Notes: generated by a model from the sequence alone, not told the origin. 64,000 nucleotides of DNA from Pilasporangium apinafurcum (GCA_001600495.1 BCKE01000004.1:735357-799356); one strand, 5' to 3'; positions 44,529 to 56,635 are shown, counted from the stretch's first letter. Made by a program: numbers and translations.

Positions 44529-47500
44529 ATGAATGCGGATATGAGCAGTGATGAGGCTGGACCACAAGCAGCGAGATCGCGACGAATTGAATCGCAAGGA
44601 TATTTACATGATAGTCGATTTAGTACTGCTAATGAAGTACCCACTACGACATCCAAGCAGCCACCTGTAGTTTCGGCTGCATCGCCCAATACCCTTTCAC
44701 ATGGGCAATGCCCACCCTCGGCACCATGTTCGCTACAGATCGCAAGTTTGATGGATGAGAAGGCATTTCTGACGAAATATGTTGAGCGGCTGCTGACACA
44801 GATGCGCAAGATGCTGCACAAGTATGGTGAACTGGATCGCTTGAAACAGCTGACTGATCCACAAGTGACTGTTGATGAGCATGGGCACACTACGGTGGCG
44901 ATGGAAGCAGACACAACGGATCCATTGGCGCCGTGGCTAACTTCGGAAGAGTTTGTGAATCCGCTTTTTCAGTCATACGACCTGAAAATCCACGAACTGG
45001 TGTGTGTCTATGGGACGACGTTATCATTAAGGGAGCAAGACCTCACCTTTGTTGCGTGCAACTAGGAACGAGCACTTGAGGAAAGCAAGCAAGCGATGGA
45101 TCAGGTCGCTGCGAGAGCCGAGAGCCTCGCCAAGGAAAACACGTCTCTTCGGCAGTAAGGATTGTGTTTCTGTAGTTATTGGCATTGGTTTTGCACGTGA
45201 TAAAGTATGAATGTATGGGTGATTTTGTGGATGGTTTACTTGTTCAGAGATCTAGAAGCAGCTGGTGAAAAACTAATGTTGCGACTACAACACGAGCCAG
45301 GAAATATGTCTTTGCGGAATGACGATCTACTACTACTCCAAGAGAACGATGAATATTCGAATGAGATCAACGAACGCGTCGATCTGCTAATGTCGGTATG
45401 TACTTCATTGTCCTAAACAAATGCTACTTTTTCCTTTTCTAATACAATGACTATCACATCGTACATGTGTGGAAACCATAGGAGAATAACATGTTGATGG
45501 AGCAAGTTTCGCTTCAGGACGATGAGTTAAGCGCCATGAAGAAGGAAATAACTAGTAGAGACCAACAACTGCAGATAATGGAGCAGAATTTCAACGACGC
45601 CACACTGACGTTGCAGGAACTCCGTGATTCTTATGCAGTATCTCAAGATGAGAAGCGTCATTGCGAACAACAAGTTCATCAATACGCCGTCAGGATGGCG
45701 CAGTTGGAAAGTCAGAACGAAGCTCGGAGCAAACAGATCGAGAGCATGCATGCTGACCGCCGAAAACTTGAAAATCAGCTCGTGGAATACGAGGGATTGC
45801 TGCACACAGTCAAACAAAATGCCGAACGTAAAGAAGAGACTTTCTCCGTTCGTTATCAAAACGTTTGCGCGCGTTTGCGAGAGTTAAGTAACATTATAGA
45901 TACGAAGGAGAAGGTAGTTGATGAACTGGAGGAGAAGAATCGGGTTTTGTCTAGTGATCTCGAGTCGGTACGTCAGGATTGCGAAGGGATGCTTCGAGTT
46001 ATGAACAGCATGGAGAAACAACTCACGCAGTACTGCAATCGAGAGGATGCTGTCGCCGAGGTATGTCGATAGCCCAGTGACTACTGCAAAAGATGAATGA
46101 TGAAGTTTAACAACTCTTTTACTGTGAATATAGCTGGAACAAGAGTGTAAAGCAAAGGTTGAAGAAACAATATTGGAAAAGGAGCAGGTAGGTTGGGATT
46201 GAACTGCTGATAGTTGATGTGAATGTCACAAGCATTTATTACTTTAACGGTAACATTGTGCAATGGCATGTGATAGATTGCCGCAAGAGAGGTACAAGCA
46301 CGGCGAGAAATTGCACGCCTTCTTGAACGTCTACAACAACAGGCATCTGAGTATATAAAGGAGCAGGAAGAAAACATGAGTATAATCACTCGAAGACATG
46401 AAGCCGAAATGAGCAGTCGTGAAGAGGAGATCCAATCGTTGAATGCGGAACTGACTCAAATTCGAACGAAGCTGGTATCGAATAAGTTCAAATTGTTTTG
46501 TAAAAATTTATTTCTCTAACGTCTGGTACGTTCAAATGCATGCCAATAGGAAATCGCAATGAGAAGCCAGAGAGAAGCGGAGCAAAAGCCAATGGACATG
46601 CATCGGCGATCAAGGGATTTGTCCGATATCTTTGAGGCAAGCTATTGTTGTTGTCTGGAGTTTGGCTAGACCGTGGCTAATGCAATGCTTATAGAAAAAA
46701 GTGAAGCAACTAGCCGATCGTGCCGCAGCTGCTGAAGAAGCAAAAGACATGGTAACCATTCGGCACAGCTGTTGCTACGTAGATGTCATTGATTTAATCA
46801 TTAATGTGATCTAATCTTAGGCCAATCACCTTGAAGCTGAATATCAACAGAAGTTGCGATCCAAAGAAGAAGAATTAATGAAGCTGCGTGCAGACTTTCG
46901 TGAACGGGGTCAGGAACTTAATGTACGCGAACTATCCCAGTGGACTTGCAGGAAATTGTGCGCTCTGCTTTCATTTTCACTGATTATTTAACCGTTAAAC
47001 GGCGTCACAGGAAAAAGTAGCTTGTCTGGAGCGTGAGTTAGAAATGAGGCGGACAGAAGCTCGTGAAGTGAAGGAGGAAACGGAAGAGAAAGGTCGAAAA
47101 ATTCAACTCCTGAACGATCAGCTGAACAAAGTCAAAACGGATTGCGCCAATCGTTTCACAACCGAGTTCGAAGCCCTGCACCAACAAAATCGAGATTTGA
47201 AAGCACAAGTTGCAGAAATGGAGTACAAGTACACGCAGGCAAAGAAAGATGCGGTTACTGGTATTGAGTCTGCTAAAAATGAACGCGAACGTGCTGAAGT
47301 TCGACTTCTTGCCGAGGTGGAGAGTTTGAAGACTCGTGTGACTTCGCTGAAGGAGGATCGTAATCGTGTCGAAAAGGGCCGTCAGGAAGCAGAATCGAAA
47401 TGCTCTGTCCTGTCGATGAAAGTTCAACAGCTAAGCAGAGATTTAAACGATCTGAAGGAAATGCTGGTTGAACGAGAACACATGTGTGATGATAGTGATC

Positions 47501-47901
47501 GTAAAATTTCAGAACTCAGCGCTCAACTGACCATCGCGCTATCGAAGCAGCAACAACTCTATCGCCAAGAACGCGACATGAAAACCTCCATGGAAAGGCT
47601 AGCTATCGAAAAAACGCGCATGGAGCGAGAAGCAAAGGTATCTATCACGGCTCAAACCTTGCACGTGCTTGTATCTGTTTCACTTTCTAACTGATTATGC
47701 AAGCAGATGACGCGAAAGAAACTGGAGGAATATCGTGCAGGTAGCTACACTTTCATCCAGCATCCGTATTCCCATGGTCATGTAGATAACAACGCGAGAT
47801 CGATAGACTCAGCTGCTATTCATAGTCGCAGCGGTGGCGGGATCATGGAGCCTGTGGAGAAAACCGTTCGTTCAGATTCACTGTATCAAGTTACTTCCTA
47901 G
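44529..47901 (+). CDS. Long coiled-coil protein, basal-body/centrosome type
   Basis: About ten exons of variable length, some only 60-80 bases. The start MNADMSSDEAGPQAARSRRI leads to a helical LTKYVERLLTQMRKMLHKYG and NPLFQSYDLKIHEL, joined to ERALEESKQAMDQVAARAES. From there to the end nearly everything is heptad-patterned coiled coil (QLQIMEQNFNDATLTLQELR, QLNKVKTDCANRFTTEFEAL, RVEKGRQEAESKCSVLSMKV). The short tail ends DSLYQVTS. Such architecture is common among centrosomal and basal-body proteins. Zoosporic oomycetes have basal bodies, so this fits, but no named family is assigned. Several small exons (46.1-46.9 kb) are placed by coding appearance only. Confidence 0.72.
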
Positions 47902-47979
47902 AGCCATGTACTGTGAAGTGTTGTTCTATCTTCTCTGATTTCACCTTGAATATGATGCTCGTCCGAGCATAATCAACAA

Positions 47980-50060
47980 CTACTTGGCAAAGCACAAACT
48001 TGAATTGGTCCCACCAAAGCCAAATGAGTTTGTCATCACAGCACGCAATTGCTTTTCCTGTGGTTGGTTTGGTACATAGTTGAGCGTGAACTCCTCAGCC
48101 TTCTCCCATAGATTCAATGTCGGTGGCATCACATTCTACAAAACAGTATGAAGTCCAAATTAAACACAGGAAACAGCTACGTTTTGCACTGATTACACGT
48201 ACATGATAAAGCGCTTTGATCGCAAAGATCGCTTCGACTGCTCCTGCTGCACCCAGCAAATGGCCGACAGCGCCCTGCATAACCACACAATCACAGCACA
48301 TGTCATTTTTATCCTGGGTGTACCGCTTTAAATCATGGAGATGTATATATTACCTTTGTGGAGGAAAATCCTAGATTTGCAGCATGGTCGCCGAAAAGTG
48401 TCTTCACGGCAGTATTTTCTGCTCTATCTCCAAGAGGTGTGGATGTTGCATGGGCATTGATGTATCCAATGTCTGACAGGCTCAATCCGGACTGTACCAA
48501 TGCAGCTTGCATCGCTCTGCAAACCAAAACAATGGAAAAGTTAAAAATACTGAAAAGCTAAAGTTTTGCATTTCTACATCATCATACCGCCTTGCGCCGT
48601 CGCCATTCTCAGTAGGGGCTGTCATATGGTGACTATCACCACTCAAGCCATAGCCTCGAATCTCTGCATAGATCCGTGCACCACGCTTCTTTGCATGTTC
48701 ATATTCCTCCAAGACGACGACACCGGCACCTTCCCCCATGACGAAGCCGTCCCGCTGATTATCGAACGGTCGAGACGCTTCAGCTGGACGATCGTTGTGC
48801 TACATAAAACATCGATCCATATAAGGGTATGCACAGCGCATCCAGAATCGTATCGCAGTTCATGTTCTTGTTGGTACACCATTTACCTTGGTGGAAAGCG
48901 CTTGTGCTCGGAGAAAGCCACACATAGAGATTTCATTGATCGAAGATTCGGTGCCACCTGCCACCATCACATCAGCATCACCGTGTCGAATAAGTCGAAA
49001 GGCATCGCCAATGCTATGGCTTCCTGTGGCGCACGCGGTCACACATGAGTGATTTGGCCCCTGCACAACAAACATTATACATCGCCTTTTGAGAGAGATA
49101 GAATTGCAATCGTGCGACACTGCATCCTAAAGCTAGTTAGCTAACCTTAAGTCCATGCTCGATGCTAACATGTCCAGCTGCGAGGTTGATGAGCACACGC
49201 GGAATGAAGAACGGAGAAACCCGACGATATTTCTATACTTGCACCATAGCATATAAAGTATAAGCAATCTTCACATCCCTCATATTGTAGTATGAAGCGA
49301 AAGTAGTACCTTTGCCAAGATCAATTGTCCGACATCGACCATTTCCTGAATGTTGCCAATGGCAGCACCAATCGCAACACCCTGTCAAAATTCATGCACA
49401 TATCAATGAATTCTCTGTAACTGCAATTTCAGGAAGATTCAACGTTTGCAAAAGCATTCGTATTACCGCTCGTTCTCGCTCTTCATCTGACTCTGGTGTC
49501 CAGCCTGCGTCTTTGATCGCTTCGTCCGCTGATTTCCAATTTCAATTCGCAATACATTATTCACAAATGATAACAACCGCATATCCATCTTCTTGGATTT
49601 TATATGTCACGTTATGCACTCACCTGCCGCGAGTGCGAAGGCGATAAAATCCACTTCCTGGCTGCGGAGATTTTTTGGATTGATCCAGCTTTTAGCATGG
49701 AAAGCGTTTTCTTCATCGCCACGAGGCACCTGCGCCGCAATAGTACACGCTAATCCTGTCCCTTCAAGTGCGGTAACACTCTTCACAAACAAAAGCGCAA
49801 GAACATTGAAATACAAGAAATTGGTAGGGTTTTCAAGGTCAGATCAGACGCACCTGAACCGCGCTTTTCGAATTCAATAGCATATCCCAGGAATGCTGTA
49901 CGCCCACTCCAAATGGCGTCACTGCCCCAAGTCCTGTCACAACTACACGACGAGTAGGTGCCGGAGGTGGTGCCGCAAATGCAAGCTGTGAAAACCCACG
50001 CTTCCCTCCTCGTCGGATTGATGGCATGTGCGCCACCATCTTTATCCGCATCATCATCAT
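47980..50060 (-). CDS. Beta-ketoacyl-ACP synthase II, mitochondrial type
   Basis: About seven exons. The start [20 protein letters not shown] is basic and Met-rich, like a mitochondrial presequence (several Met starts are possible between 50060 and 50027). The catalytic fold begins [17 protein letters not shown]. The condensing Cys is in [19 protein letters not shown]. The first His is in [12 protein letters not shown] and the second in [19 protein letters not shown]. The C-terminus is [17 protein letters not shown]. All catalytic residues are present. The enzyme (FabF/OXSM) extends acyl chains on acyl carrier protein in type II fatty acid synthesis, which in mitochondria feeds lipoic acid synthesis. 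Confidence 0.93.
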
Positions 50061-51449
50061 CAACCAACTTGGGCTCCACGTTTGAGACCATCATTCTTCT
50101 CAAAGCGTTATAATACCAAGTTATACCGGTATGTGATAAAACTACCGGTATTTCGCACTATCCTATGTTCACCGGATGTTTTTACTCTAGATCCTCTTCG
50201 TTTTGTTTGTGAGCAAACAGAATGGACTTAAATTGCTTGGGACACTAAGCATCTACCATTCCAAGCAAAAATGCACAAACAAAATATACCAAATGACAAA
50301 AGAAATCACATATATCTACTCATTGCGCCAAAATCTTCAAAGACTGAAGACCAGAATGAGACAGGCCTGCTTTTGATGGAGAGAATCTGATGGCAAGAGT
50401 GAATCTGATTCTGGTTGGATTCTGGTGAACCCATGCGTTTTAAAGGAAAGGCAAGTGACTGATGTGAACTGGCTACGTTTGAACGTTGATGGAAAAGCCG
50501 GTTTCCCAGCCGTGAATGCCAATTTGTGGCAATAAATCACACGATGGCACCAGAAGTGATGCCCACGATGGTCAGGCACAAACAACATACTGGGAGAATT
50601 CCACTCTTCCGTATATCCACAGCACACTCAACTCTATAGCAACCCGAGAATTGATAAAGGTTTTTACTGCATGTAAATTGTACTCCTGACTTATGGTAAG
50701 CATACGAGAGCTCACTGCGTTAGCACGAACATTCGCCAGTGTATTTGATACTCTCTCTCTCTTCTCTTGACCAGTGCACCTCTATGGTTACAGCATCCAC
50801 CTCTTCCTGGATCGGCGGAAGCAGTAGTAGATACGCAGCAGACGTCACACGACAGTGAATCTTCAGTCATTCACATGCAGCCAACGAACTTACAGACTGT
50901 GCGACGATTAAAAGAGATGCACAATGATTCCGCATCTTTACCATCTCCGTTTAATCTAAAAAAGGGTTTATAAATCAATTTCTAATCAAAATGCGATATA
51001 TAAATTTTAAATGTATTACGAGTGTTTGAATATTTCACCTTATTATGGAATTTAGCCGCTAGATAAATCATCCGTCAACGGATGTCTTCTTCCATGTGTG
51101 TTCTGGTCCATGTCCTTGAACCGTACCAGCAAAATCTGAAAAAGTGGGACCAAATATCCTTAAATAAGTACTACAGACCAATTTATCGTATCATCTCAAC
51201 AAAAAATACTGTTTTAGTGCAGATGATGGTCAGCTCGTGTCACTTTAATGATGGGGAGATGACCGCTCCTCCCTCATTACTTCGGGCATATGCATTCAAC
51301 ACCACCACCCTTCTCCATTCTCAGACCATTTCTGTGGTCCTCGGTGGCAAATCGCTCTTTGTTTGCCAACCTTTTGTCATTTCTCAACTGGCAGGCTTTC
51401 TGTCATTCCAAAAGTCTCTACTAGAGCTTCGCTGAAAGACGGCAACAAG
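50061..51449. other. Long intergenic stretch before the nucleotidase cluster
   Basis: About 1.39 kb. A possible small gene is listed separately at 50516-50973. An open frame of 117 codons at 51082-51435 has no family, no splicing and a composition like non-coding DNA. The promoter of the first nucleotidase gene should lie in the last few hundred bases. Confidence 0.4.
50516..50973 (+). CDS. Possible small two-exon gene, unrecognised
   Basis: An ATG frame at 50516 reads MPICGNKSHDGTRSDAHDGQ, then ENSTLPYIHSTLNSIATREL and IKVFTA, and stops at 50689. A second open segment (50771-50973) reads SAPLWLQHPPLPGSAEAVVD and ends PSPFNLKKGL, directly after a strong acceptor (CTCTCTTCTCTTGACCAG). Both look coded, but no donor joins them in a consistent phase. 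No family is recognised. It may be one small gene, two, or none. Confidence 0.22.
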
Positions 51450-53030
51450 ATGAAGATTTTTACATCCATTGTATTGGCATTCGTGGCCTTGGTAAGCTCT
51501 CCAACCACCACTACATTGGTGGACGCACGCACAGCGTCTGCAATCGTCGACATCCTGGCGTACAATGATGTCTACGAGATGCTACAAGACTCGGTCAATG
51601 GGTTTAACATCGGCGGACCGTCACGTGTCGTTCCCATTGCCAAGGCTATGCGCGCGGCGAACCCAAACAGTCTCGTGCTGTTCGCTGGCGATACGATGTC
51701 TCCGTCACTCTGGTCGACGCAGCTGAAAGGTATGCAGATGGTCGAAGCGCACAACGCCATCGGCACCGACTATGGCTGTCTTGGTAACCACGAGTTTGAT
51801 TTCGGAGTTGAAGGGTTCCTCAACGTCTCTGCGGCTACCAAATTCACGTGGTTGAACGCCAACTGCTACGAAATTGAGACTGGTTCATTGCTTCGGAATA
51901 CAGTTCCACGTGCTATCAAGACGTTCAATGACCCGGTATTTGGGAAAATCTCAATTGGCTTGTTTGGCGTCATGTATAACCTCAATGATCCCAACAAGGG
52001 CTGCTACTGGGAAGACCCTATCACTTCTGCACAAAAGCAGGTCGCTGCGTTGCAAAAGAAAGGTGTCGATATGATTATCGCCTTGACGCATCAGGATTTG
52101 GCGGACGATAATGTCTTTTCTCAGAAAGTCACAGGTGTCGACATGATTTATGCTGGTCATGATCACACGTCGATGCTACAGACCAATTTTGGTGCGCCTT
52201 ACGTGAAGGCTGATTTCGATTTCCGATCGATCTGGCGCACGCATATTGAGCATTTCCCCGCAGAAGGCACGTACACGAAGACGAACCGCATGACGCACAC
52301 AGCCATTCCCATCACAGAAGACATGGAAACGGACGCTGACTTGGATGCAGTTATCGATGGACTGTCAAAGCAGATCGCGGAATTGACCTCGGCAATCATT
52401 GGGACGAGCTGTGAAGACTTGGATTTGACCAACAAAGTTGTGCGTGCGATGGACTGTCCGATCGGCTCGATCTTTGCTGAAGCGCAATTGGCGTTCTACG
52501 GCGAAGGTTCGATAGATATTACGGTCATGAACGGTGGGGGGATCCGTACCGATAAGGTCTACCCCGCGGGTTCGTTGACCGTCGGCCAAGTCATTGGCTG
52601 GTCACCGTTTGGAAACACGCTTATGTCAACCAAGACGAATGGTGCGTCATTGAAGAAATATCTCACGAAGGAAATGCTCACGAGCTGTGGCGCCGGGTTC
52701 ATCAACCTGAACGGTCAGTACGTACATCCAGGTGGCATGAAGTACACATTTAAGTGCACGGGCACGGGCGCCGGTTCGGTCACGAGCATGGAATGGTTTA
52801 ACCACCCGACTCACACGGGGCCGATCCTCGATACGGACGAGTTTGTACTGGGGCTGAGCAACTATCTGTACAATTATGAGTTCATCACGATCCCTGACAT
52901 CGTCTCGGAGGTTGTTGTGAGTGAAGCTGAGGCTGGTCGCATTGACACGGCATTGGAGCAATATATTTCGAAGTTGCCCGATGCAAAACTGTGTTTCAAG
53001 GCCGAGGGAAGATCGCTCGTCTCGTTCTAA
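51450..53030 (+). CDS. Secreted 5'-nucleotidase family protein 1
   Basis: A single exon of 526 residues from MKIFTSIVLAFVALVSSPTT, a clear signal peptide. The frame is open further upstream without a signal-like start. The metallophosphoesterase domain carries ILAYNDVYEMLQDSV, FAGDTMSPSLWSTQL, LGNHEFDFG, ALTHQDLADD and IYAGHDHTSML, which supply most metal ligands. The C-terminal substrate domain has NGGGIRTDKVYPAG and WSPFGNTLM, the nucleotide-binding parts. The enzyme should hydrolyse nucleoside monophosphates (and possibly sugar-nucleotides) outside the cell, releasing nucleosides and phosphate. The first ligand motif has Tyr (NDVY) where UshA/CD73 have His (NDxH). First of four related genes. 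No GPI signal is seen. Confidence 0.9.
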   Translation: MKIFTSIVLAFVALVSSPTTTTLVDARTASAIVDILAYNDVYEMLQDSVNGFNIGGPSRVVPIAKAMRAANPNSLVLFAGDTMSPSLWSTQLKGMQMVEAHNAIGTDYGCLGNHEFDFGVEGFLNVSAATKFTWLNANCYEIETGSLLRNTVPRAIKTFNDPVFGKISIGLFGVMYNLNDPNKGCYWEDPITSAQKQVAALQKKGVDMIIALTHQDLADDNVFSQKVTGVDMIYAGHDHTSMLQTNFGAPYVKADFDFRSIWRTHIEHFPAEGTYTKTNRMTHTAIPITEDMETDADLDAVIDGLSKQIAELTSAIIGTSCEDLDLTNKVVRAMDCPIGSIFAEAQLAFYGEGSIDITVMNGGGIRTDKVYPAGSLTVGQVIGWSPFGNTLMSTKTNGASLKKYLTKEMLTSCGAGFINLNGQYVHPGGMKYTFKCTGTGAGSVTSMEWFNHPTHTGPILDTDEFVLGLSNYLYNYEFITIPDIVSEVVVSEAEAGRIDTALEQYISKLPDAKLCFKAEGRSLVSF

Positions 53031-53671
53031 GTCATTTTGGCGATGGGATTTCATTGCAGAAGAAGCTAAATGAGAGGTTTCTTCACGAAGCTATGGATGG
53101 AAAGGATGAATTTGTTCATTTTTGGTTGGCTAAATGGCGTTTCTGTAAACCTGGACGGAATAATAGCTACGTATTTTAATTATCATGTGCCCATCATGCC
53201 TTATTCAATTGTTATATCTTGGTACACTATAAACAGTCTGTTTAGACACATAAGGAAGCTATACTGCACAGGAGTAGAAATGCATGACTGCCTCTGATTA
53301 TTCTCATCCGAGAACCCATCTTCCACAAATACTACAGTAAAGCTGAATGCGCGTTTTGATTGTAAAAACGAGATTCGTTGTTCATTTTTATCACCAGGAC
53401 AGCGAAGACACTTTATATTTACCAATGAGTCTCCCATTACAAACGGATAGACCGACAGAACTGATCACGAACAGTGGCTCATCATCATCATCATCCCCCA
53501 TTCTATATCGAGCATACTGGCCAAAGTTGAAAATTGGCGATCCAGCCATTTCAGACAGGTTGTATTTTCGTTCCCATGCTCAACCAAAGCGAACAGAATA
53601 TTCATTGTTGAGGTTTCTTACTGATTTCAATCAAATCACTCTATTGTTATATTCTTACTTCTCATATCATT
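53031..53671. other. Convergent intergenic, no supported gene
   Basis: About 640 bases between the 3' ends of nucleotidase genes 1 and 2. A plus-strand frame at 53347-53706 (119 codons, with a run of Ser residues) overlaps the end of gene 2 and has no family. Not called. No repeat was seen. Confidence 0.4.
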
Positions 53672-55252
53672 TTATAATGTCACCAACGAACGCCCTTCCG
53701 CGGTAAAGCATACTGACTGATCTGGAAGATCTTGAATGTATTGTTCCAGAGCAGTGTCAGCCCGAGAAGCTTCATTAGCATCAACAATCAAGTTTGACAC
53801 AACACCATCGATCGTAACAAACTCGGTGTCATGCAAGTAGTTGCTCAAGGACATCACAAATGAGTCTGTATCGAGCAGCTCACCCGTTCGTGTCGGATGG
53901 TTGAACCACTCGATCAATGTGATTGATCCTTCACCATCGCCTGTGCATTTGAACTCGTACTTGAAGCCACCTGGATGTACATACATACCGTTCTGGTTGA
54001 TAAAACCAGCACCACAGCTCGCCAACATCTCCTTGACGATAAATTTCTTCAGCGAGGCACCATCAGTCTGTGTCGTATAGAGTGTGTTACCAAAAGGCGA
54101 CCAAGCGATCACTTCACCGATCGTAATGGGACCAGCTGGATAGATCGTATCGGTACGGATTCCTCCACCATTCATGACGGAAACATCCGCTGAGCCATTC
54201 CCATAGAATGCAAGTTGAGCTTCTGCGAAGATAGAACCAACGGCACAGTCTTTGGTACGCACAGTGCTTTGTGTCACATCCAAGTCTTCACACAAGTAGC
54301 CAATGACTGCAGACGTCAACTCGCTGATCTGGTCCTCATATGCAGCGATGATGGCGTCCAAATCTGGATCAGTCTCCATATCTTCCGTGATAGGGATGTT
54401 CTTGTGTTTCATCAAGAACGTCTTGTCATTGTCGGCATCTGCAGCATAGTACAAGATGTGGGACTGCCAGATCGTCCGAAAATCGAAATCAGCCTTCAAA
54501 TAAGGAGCACCAAAGTTGGTTTGCAGCATAGCAGTATGGTCATGACCGGCGTAGATAAGATCCACACCCGTGACTTGTTGAGAGAATGTATTGTCGTCTG
54601 CTAAATCTTGATGCGTCAGTGCAATAATCATGTCGACACCCTCTTCTTCGAGCGCAGCAACTTGAACCTGCGCCGATGCAATGGGATCTTCCCAGTAGCA
54701 GCCTTTGCTGGCATCATCAAGGTTGTACATGACACCAGTCAACCCAATGGAGATCGTGCCAAACACTGGATCATCAAACGTATGAATTGCACGTGGTATG
54801 GTACCTCGTAGAAGCTGACCAGTCGCAGTCTCATAACAATTCGCATTCAACCAAGGGAAGTTCGAAGCTGCTGAGACGTTCAAGAAACCGTCAACACCAA
54901 AGTCGAACTCGTGATTACCCAAGCAGGCATAGTCTAAACCAATGGCGTTGTGTGCAGCTACCATCTGCATNCCCTTTAGTTGTGTTGACCAGAGTGATGG
55001 TGACATGGTGTCTCCAGCAAATAGTACCAAGCTGTTGGGGTTATCTGCTTTCATGGCTTTGGCAAGTGGGACGACTCGCGACGGTCCACCCATGTTGATG
55101 CCATTGACTTCATCCTGTAGCATTTCATAGACATCATTATATGCCAAGATATCGATTGTCGCTGTGATATTCCGAATTCCGCTCGCTGATGGTGCCAACA
55201 ATATCAACGCTATAACAGCAGGCCAAGCCAGACGCACAATAGACAACTGCAT
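53672..55252 (-). CDS. Secreted 5'-nucleotidase family protein 2
   Basis: A single exon of 526 residues, with signal peptide MQLSIVRLAWPAVIALILLA. Same motifs as gene 1: ILAYNDVYEMLQDEV, FAGDTMSPSLWSTQL, LGNHEFDFG, ALTHQDLADD, IYAGHDHTAML and NGGGIRTDTIYPAG. It ends CFTAEGRSLVTL. From 53716 to 55159 its DNA appears identical to the inverted copy inside gene 3, including an N at 54971 that falls in the codon after WSTQLK. Outside that tract, the signal peptide and the last residues differ from gene 3. It points away from gene 3. Confidence 0.9.
   Translation of the reverse strand: MQLSIVRLAWPAVIALILLAPSASGIRNITATIDILAYNDVYEMLQDEVNGINMGGPSRVVPLAKAMKADNPNSLVLFAGDTMSPSLWSTQLKXMQMVAAHNAIGLDYACLGNHEFDFGVDGFLNVSAASNFPWLNANCYETATGQLLRGTIPRAIHTFDDPVFGTISIGLTGVMYNLDDASKGCYWEDPIASAQVQVAALEEEGVDMIIALTHQDLADDNTFSQQVTGVDLIYAGHDHTAMLQTNFGAPYLKADFDFRTIWQSHILYYAADADNDKTFLMKHKNIPITEDMETDPDLDAIIAAYEDQISELTSAVIGYLCEDLDVTQSTVRTKDCAVGSIFAEAQLAFYGNGSADVSVMNGGGIRTDTIYPAGPITIGEVIAWSPFGNTLYTTQTDGASLKKFIVKEMLASCGAGFINQNGMYVHPGGFKYEFKCTGDGEGSITLIEWFNHPTRTGELLDTDSFVMSLSNYLHDTEFVTIDGVVSNLIVDANEASRADTALEQYIQDLPDQSVCFTAEGRSLVTL
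53716..55159 (-). repeat. 1444-base inverted identical tract, copy 1 (in nucleotidase gene 2)
   Basis: This tract matches 57948-59391 on the opposite strand, with equal length and no difference that I could find. Both copies also carry a single N at the matching position (54971 and 58136). The edges are sharp and lie inside coding sequence. It covers the catalytic and most of the C-terminal domain and excludes the signal peptide and the C-terminal end. Confidence 0.88.
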
Positions 55253-55813
55253 TTGTTTTCAATCTCAATGTGAGGCGGTATCTTTTTTTGGATGAGTTAT
55301 TATAGTCGTAGATATTTCTTTGCGCAAGCCACTGCGTATTGGATAATGGCAGAGAAGAACCTATCGGTCAATTAAACAACCGATAGTCATGTTGGGTGCG
55401 TGAGAACAGGAGGAAGCTCTCGTCATCAAGAGAAACGAACAGGCAATTTAATCCTTCGGACCAGATCCCAAGCAAATCGTTTTCTTTGCATAGCATCAAG
55501 CACTGTATGAGCAGCTACATAGATAGTAATTGCATGCTGAACACTATGTCTGGATCTCCAGTGTCAGATGAGAGAAGCGCAGCCCATTGTGTTGCTGTTG
55601 GTGCATCGTAAAGTCCCGGATCTTTCGCTACAGAACCAAAAAAGCTGTATTAATTTCCAAAACAAGGTTGCATAAAAGTCTACAATAACTTGATATTTTG
55701 TTGTAATATATCCATATCTGTATTCAAATTGATATATTTACCCTATTTTGTTATCTGGTGTCGACACACAATACGGATTTTGTTGTTAGAAATTGCATTT
55801 TGTCGATTTCATG

Positions 55814-56026
55814 CAACAAAGAATCATGTGATGCAGATACGGACTGATGATCGGCAGACTTCATTCAAGTAGCCATGTTGTGCTCTGACTTTGGAGGTGA
55901 AAAGAAGATCATGATAATCATGACTTTAGCACCTTTGTTTTGGTGGTGGGATATTGTTTAGAATTGAGATTCCTCAACGAATCTCTATCCTGATTCTCAT
56001 GAATGTGATCATTGGCAATGTGTGTG
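55814..56026 (+). repeat. 213-base inverted repeat, left arm
   Basis: Matches the reverse complement of 60279-60491 with one noticed mismatch (GGTGAAAAG here, GGTGAGAAG there). The outer end begins CAACAAAGAATC and the inner end is GGCAATGTGTGTG. The two arms lie 4.25 kb apart and enclose a Fanzor fragment and nucleotidase gene 3. No matching target-site duplication is visible beside the outer ends, so it is not proven to be a transposon terminus. Confidence 0.85.
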
Positions 56027-56340
56027 ATGGATTCTTAAATCGACAATAGTTGAGTGTGCATCACAACACGATAGCTCATATTGTTACTATGGGCTGAAGA
56101 TTTGAGTGATATGGAGGGGTAAAGACTACTTCATGCCCCTCCTTTGCCATTGCAACTGCTAGAAGTAGATCTCTCTGTATACCTGGGTTCATTTTGTTCA
56201 AACTACCACTAGCCGATAGCTTACGATTTTTCCCGTCGATTGCGCCATTTTATTGCTTAGAATTCATTTTCTGAGAAAAATAAGAGCCAAAAGGCTCATG
56301 GATGGTGTCGTGCAGTGTAAATGCATTCGACCATGCTAGC

Positions 56341-56635
56341 ATAGCCCATGCCAAATCCTCAGATTTGCATTGCCGTCGGTGAATAGAGTCGACAGGACTT
56401 CACCAAGGATCATGCGCATGAGCCCGTGAAGCAGTTCGTACGTAAACTGGCAAAACGTGCAACCGTGCTGCAGATCGACGAGTACCGCACGAACCAGCGG
56501 TACTCCGAGTGCTATCAACAGTTTGAGAAGACGCCATTTCCGACGAAAAAGGCTGATGGCGACTAGCAATCTCTCTAACGCGTCCACACGGTTTCGTCCA
56601 TATTCTGACCATCGCCAATAAAGAACCCTGATCGT
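56341..56635 (+). mobile_element. Fanzor fragment D, internally deleted relative of fragment A
   Basis: The plus strand reads HAHEPVKQFVRKLAKRATVL, then QIDEYRTNQRYSECYQQFEK, and KKADGD with a stop. This is the same stretch as in Fanzor A (HAHEPVK, FIHELAKRAAVL, QIDEYRTSQRYSKCYQQLEK, KKADG). Base identity is roughly 80 per cent. Right after KKADG, fragment D jumps about 220 bases ahead of A, losing the zinc finger and the RuvC-III motif, and continues into the shared non-coding tail GACTAGCAAT...CACGGTTTCGTCC. RuvC-I is also absent. It is a dead relic and lies within the 213-base inverted repeat pair. Confidence 0.75.

Noticed and set aside
50337-50627. 96-codon minus-strand frame near the beta-ketoacyl synthase gene
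   Set aside because: The plus strand of the same DNA looks better coded, and the frame has no recognisable domain.
51082-51435. 117-codon frame upstream of nucleotidase gene 1
   Set aside because: The composition looks random and it overlaps the likely promoter and leader of gene 1.
53347-53706. 119-codon plus-strand frame with a Ser run
   Set aside because: It overlaps the 3' end of nucleotidase gene 2, and the Ser run comes from a simple ATC repeat. No family.
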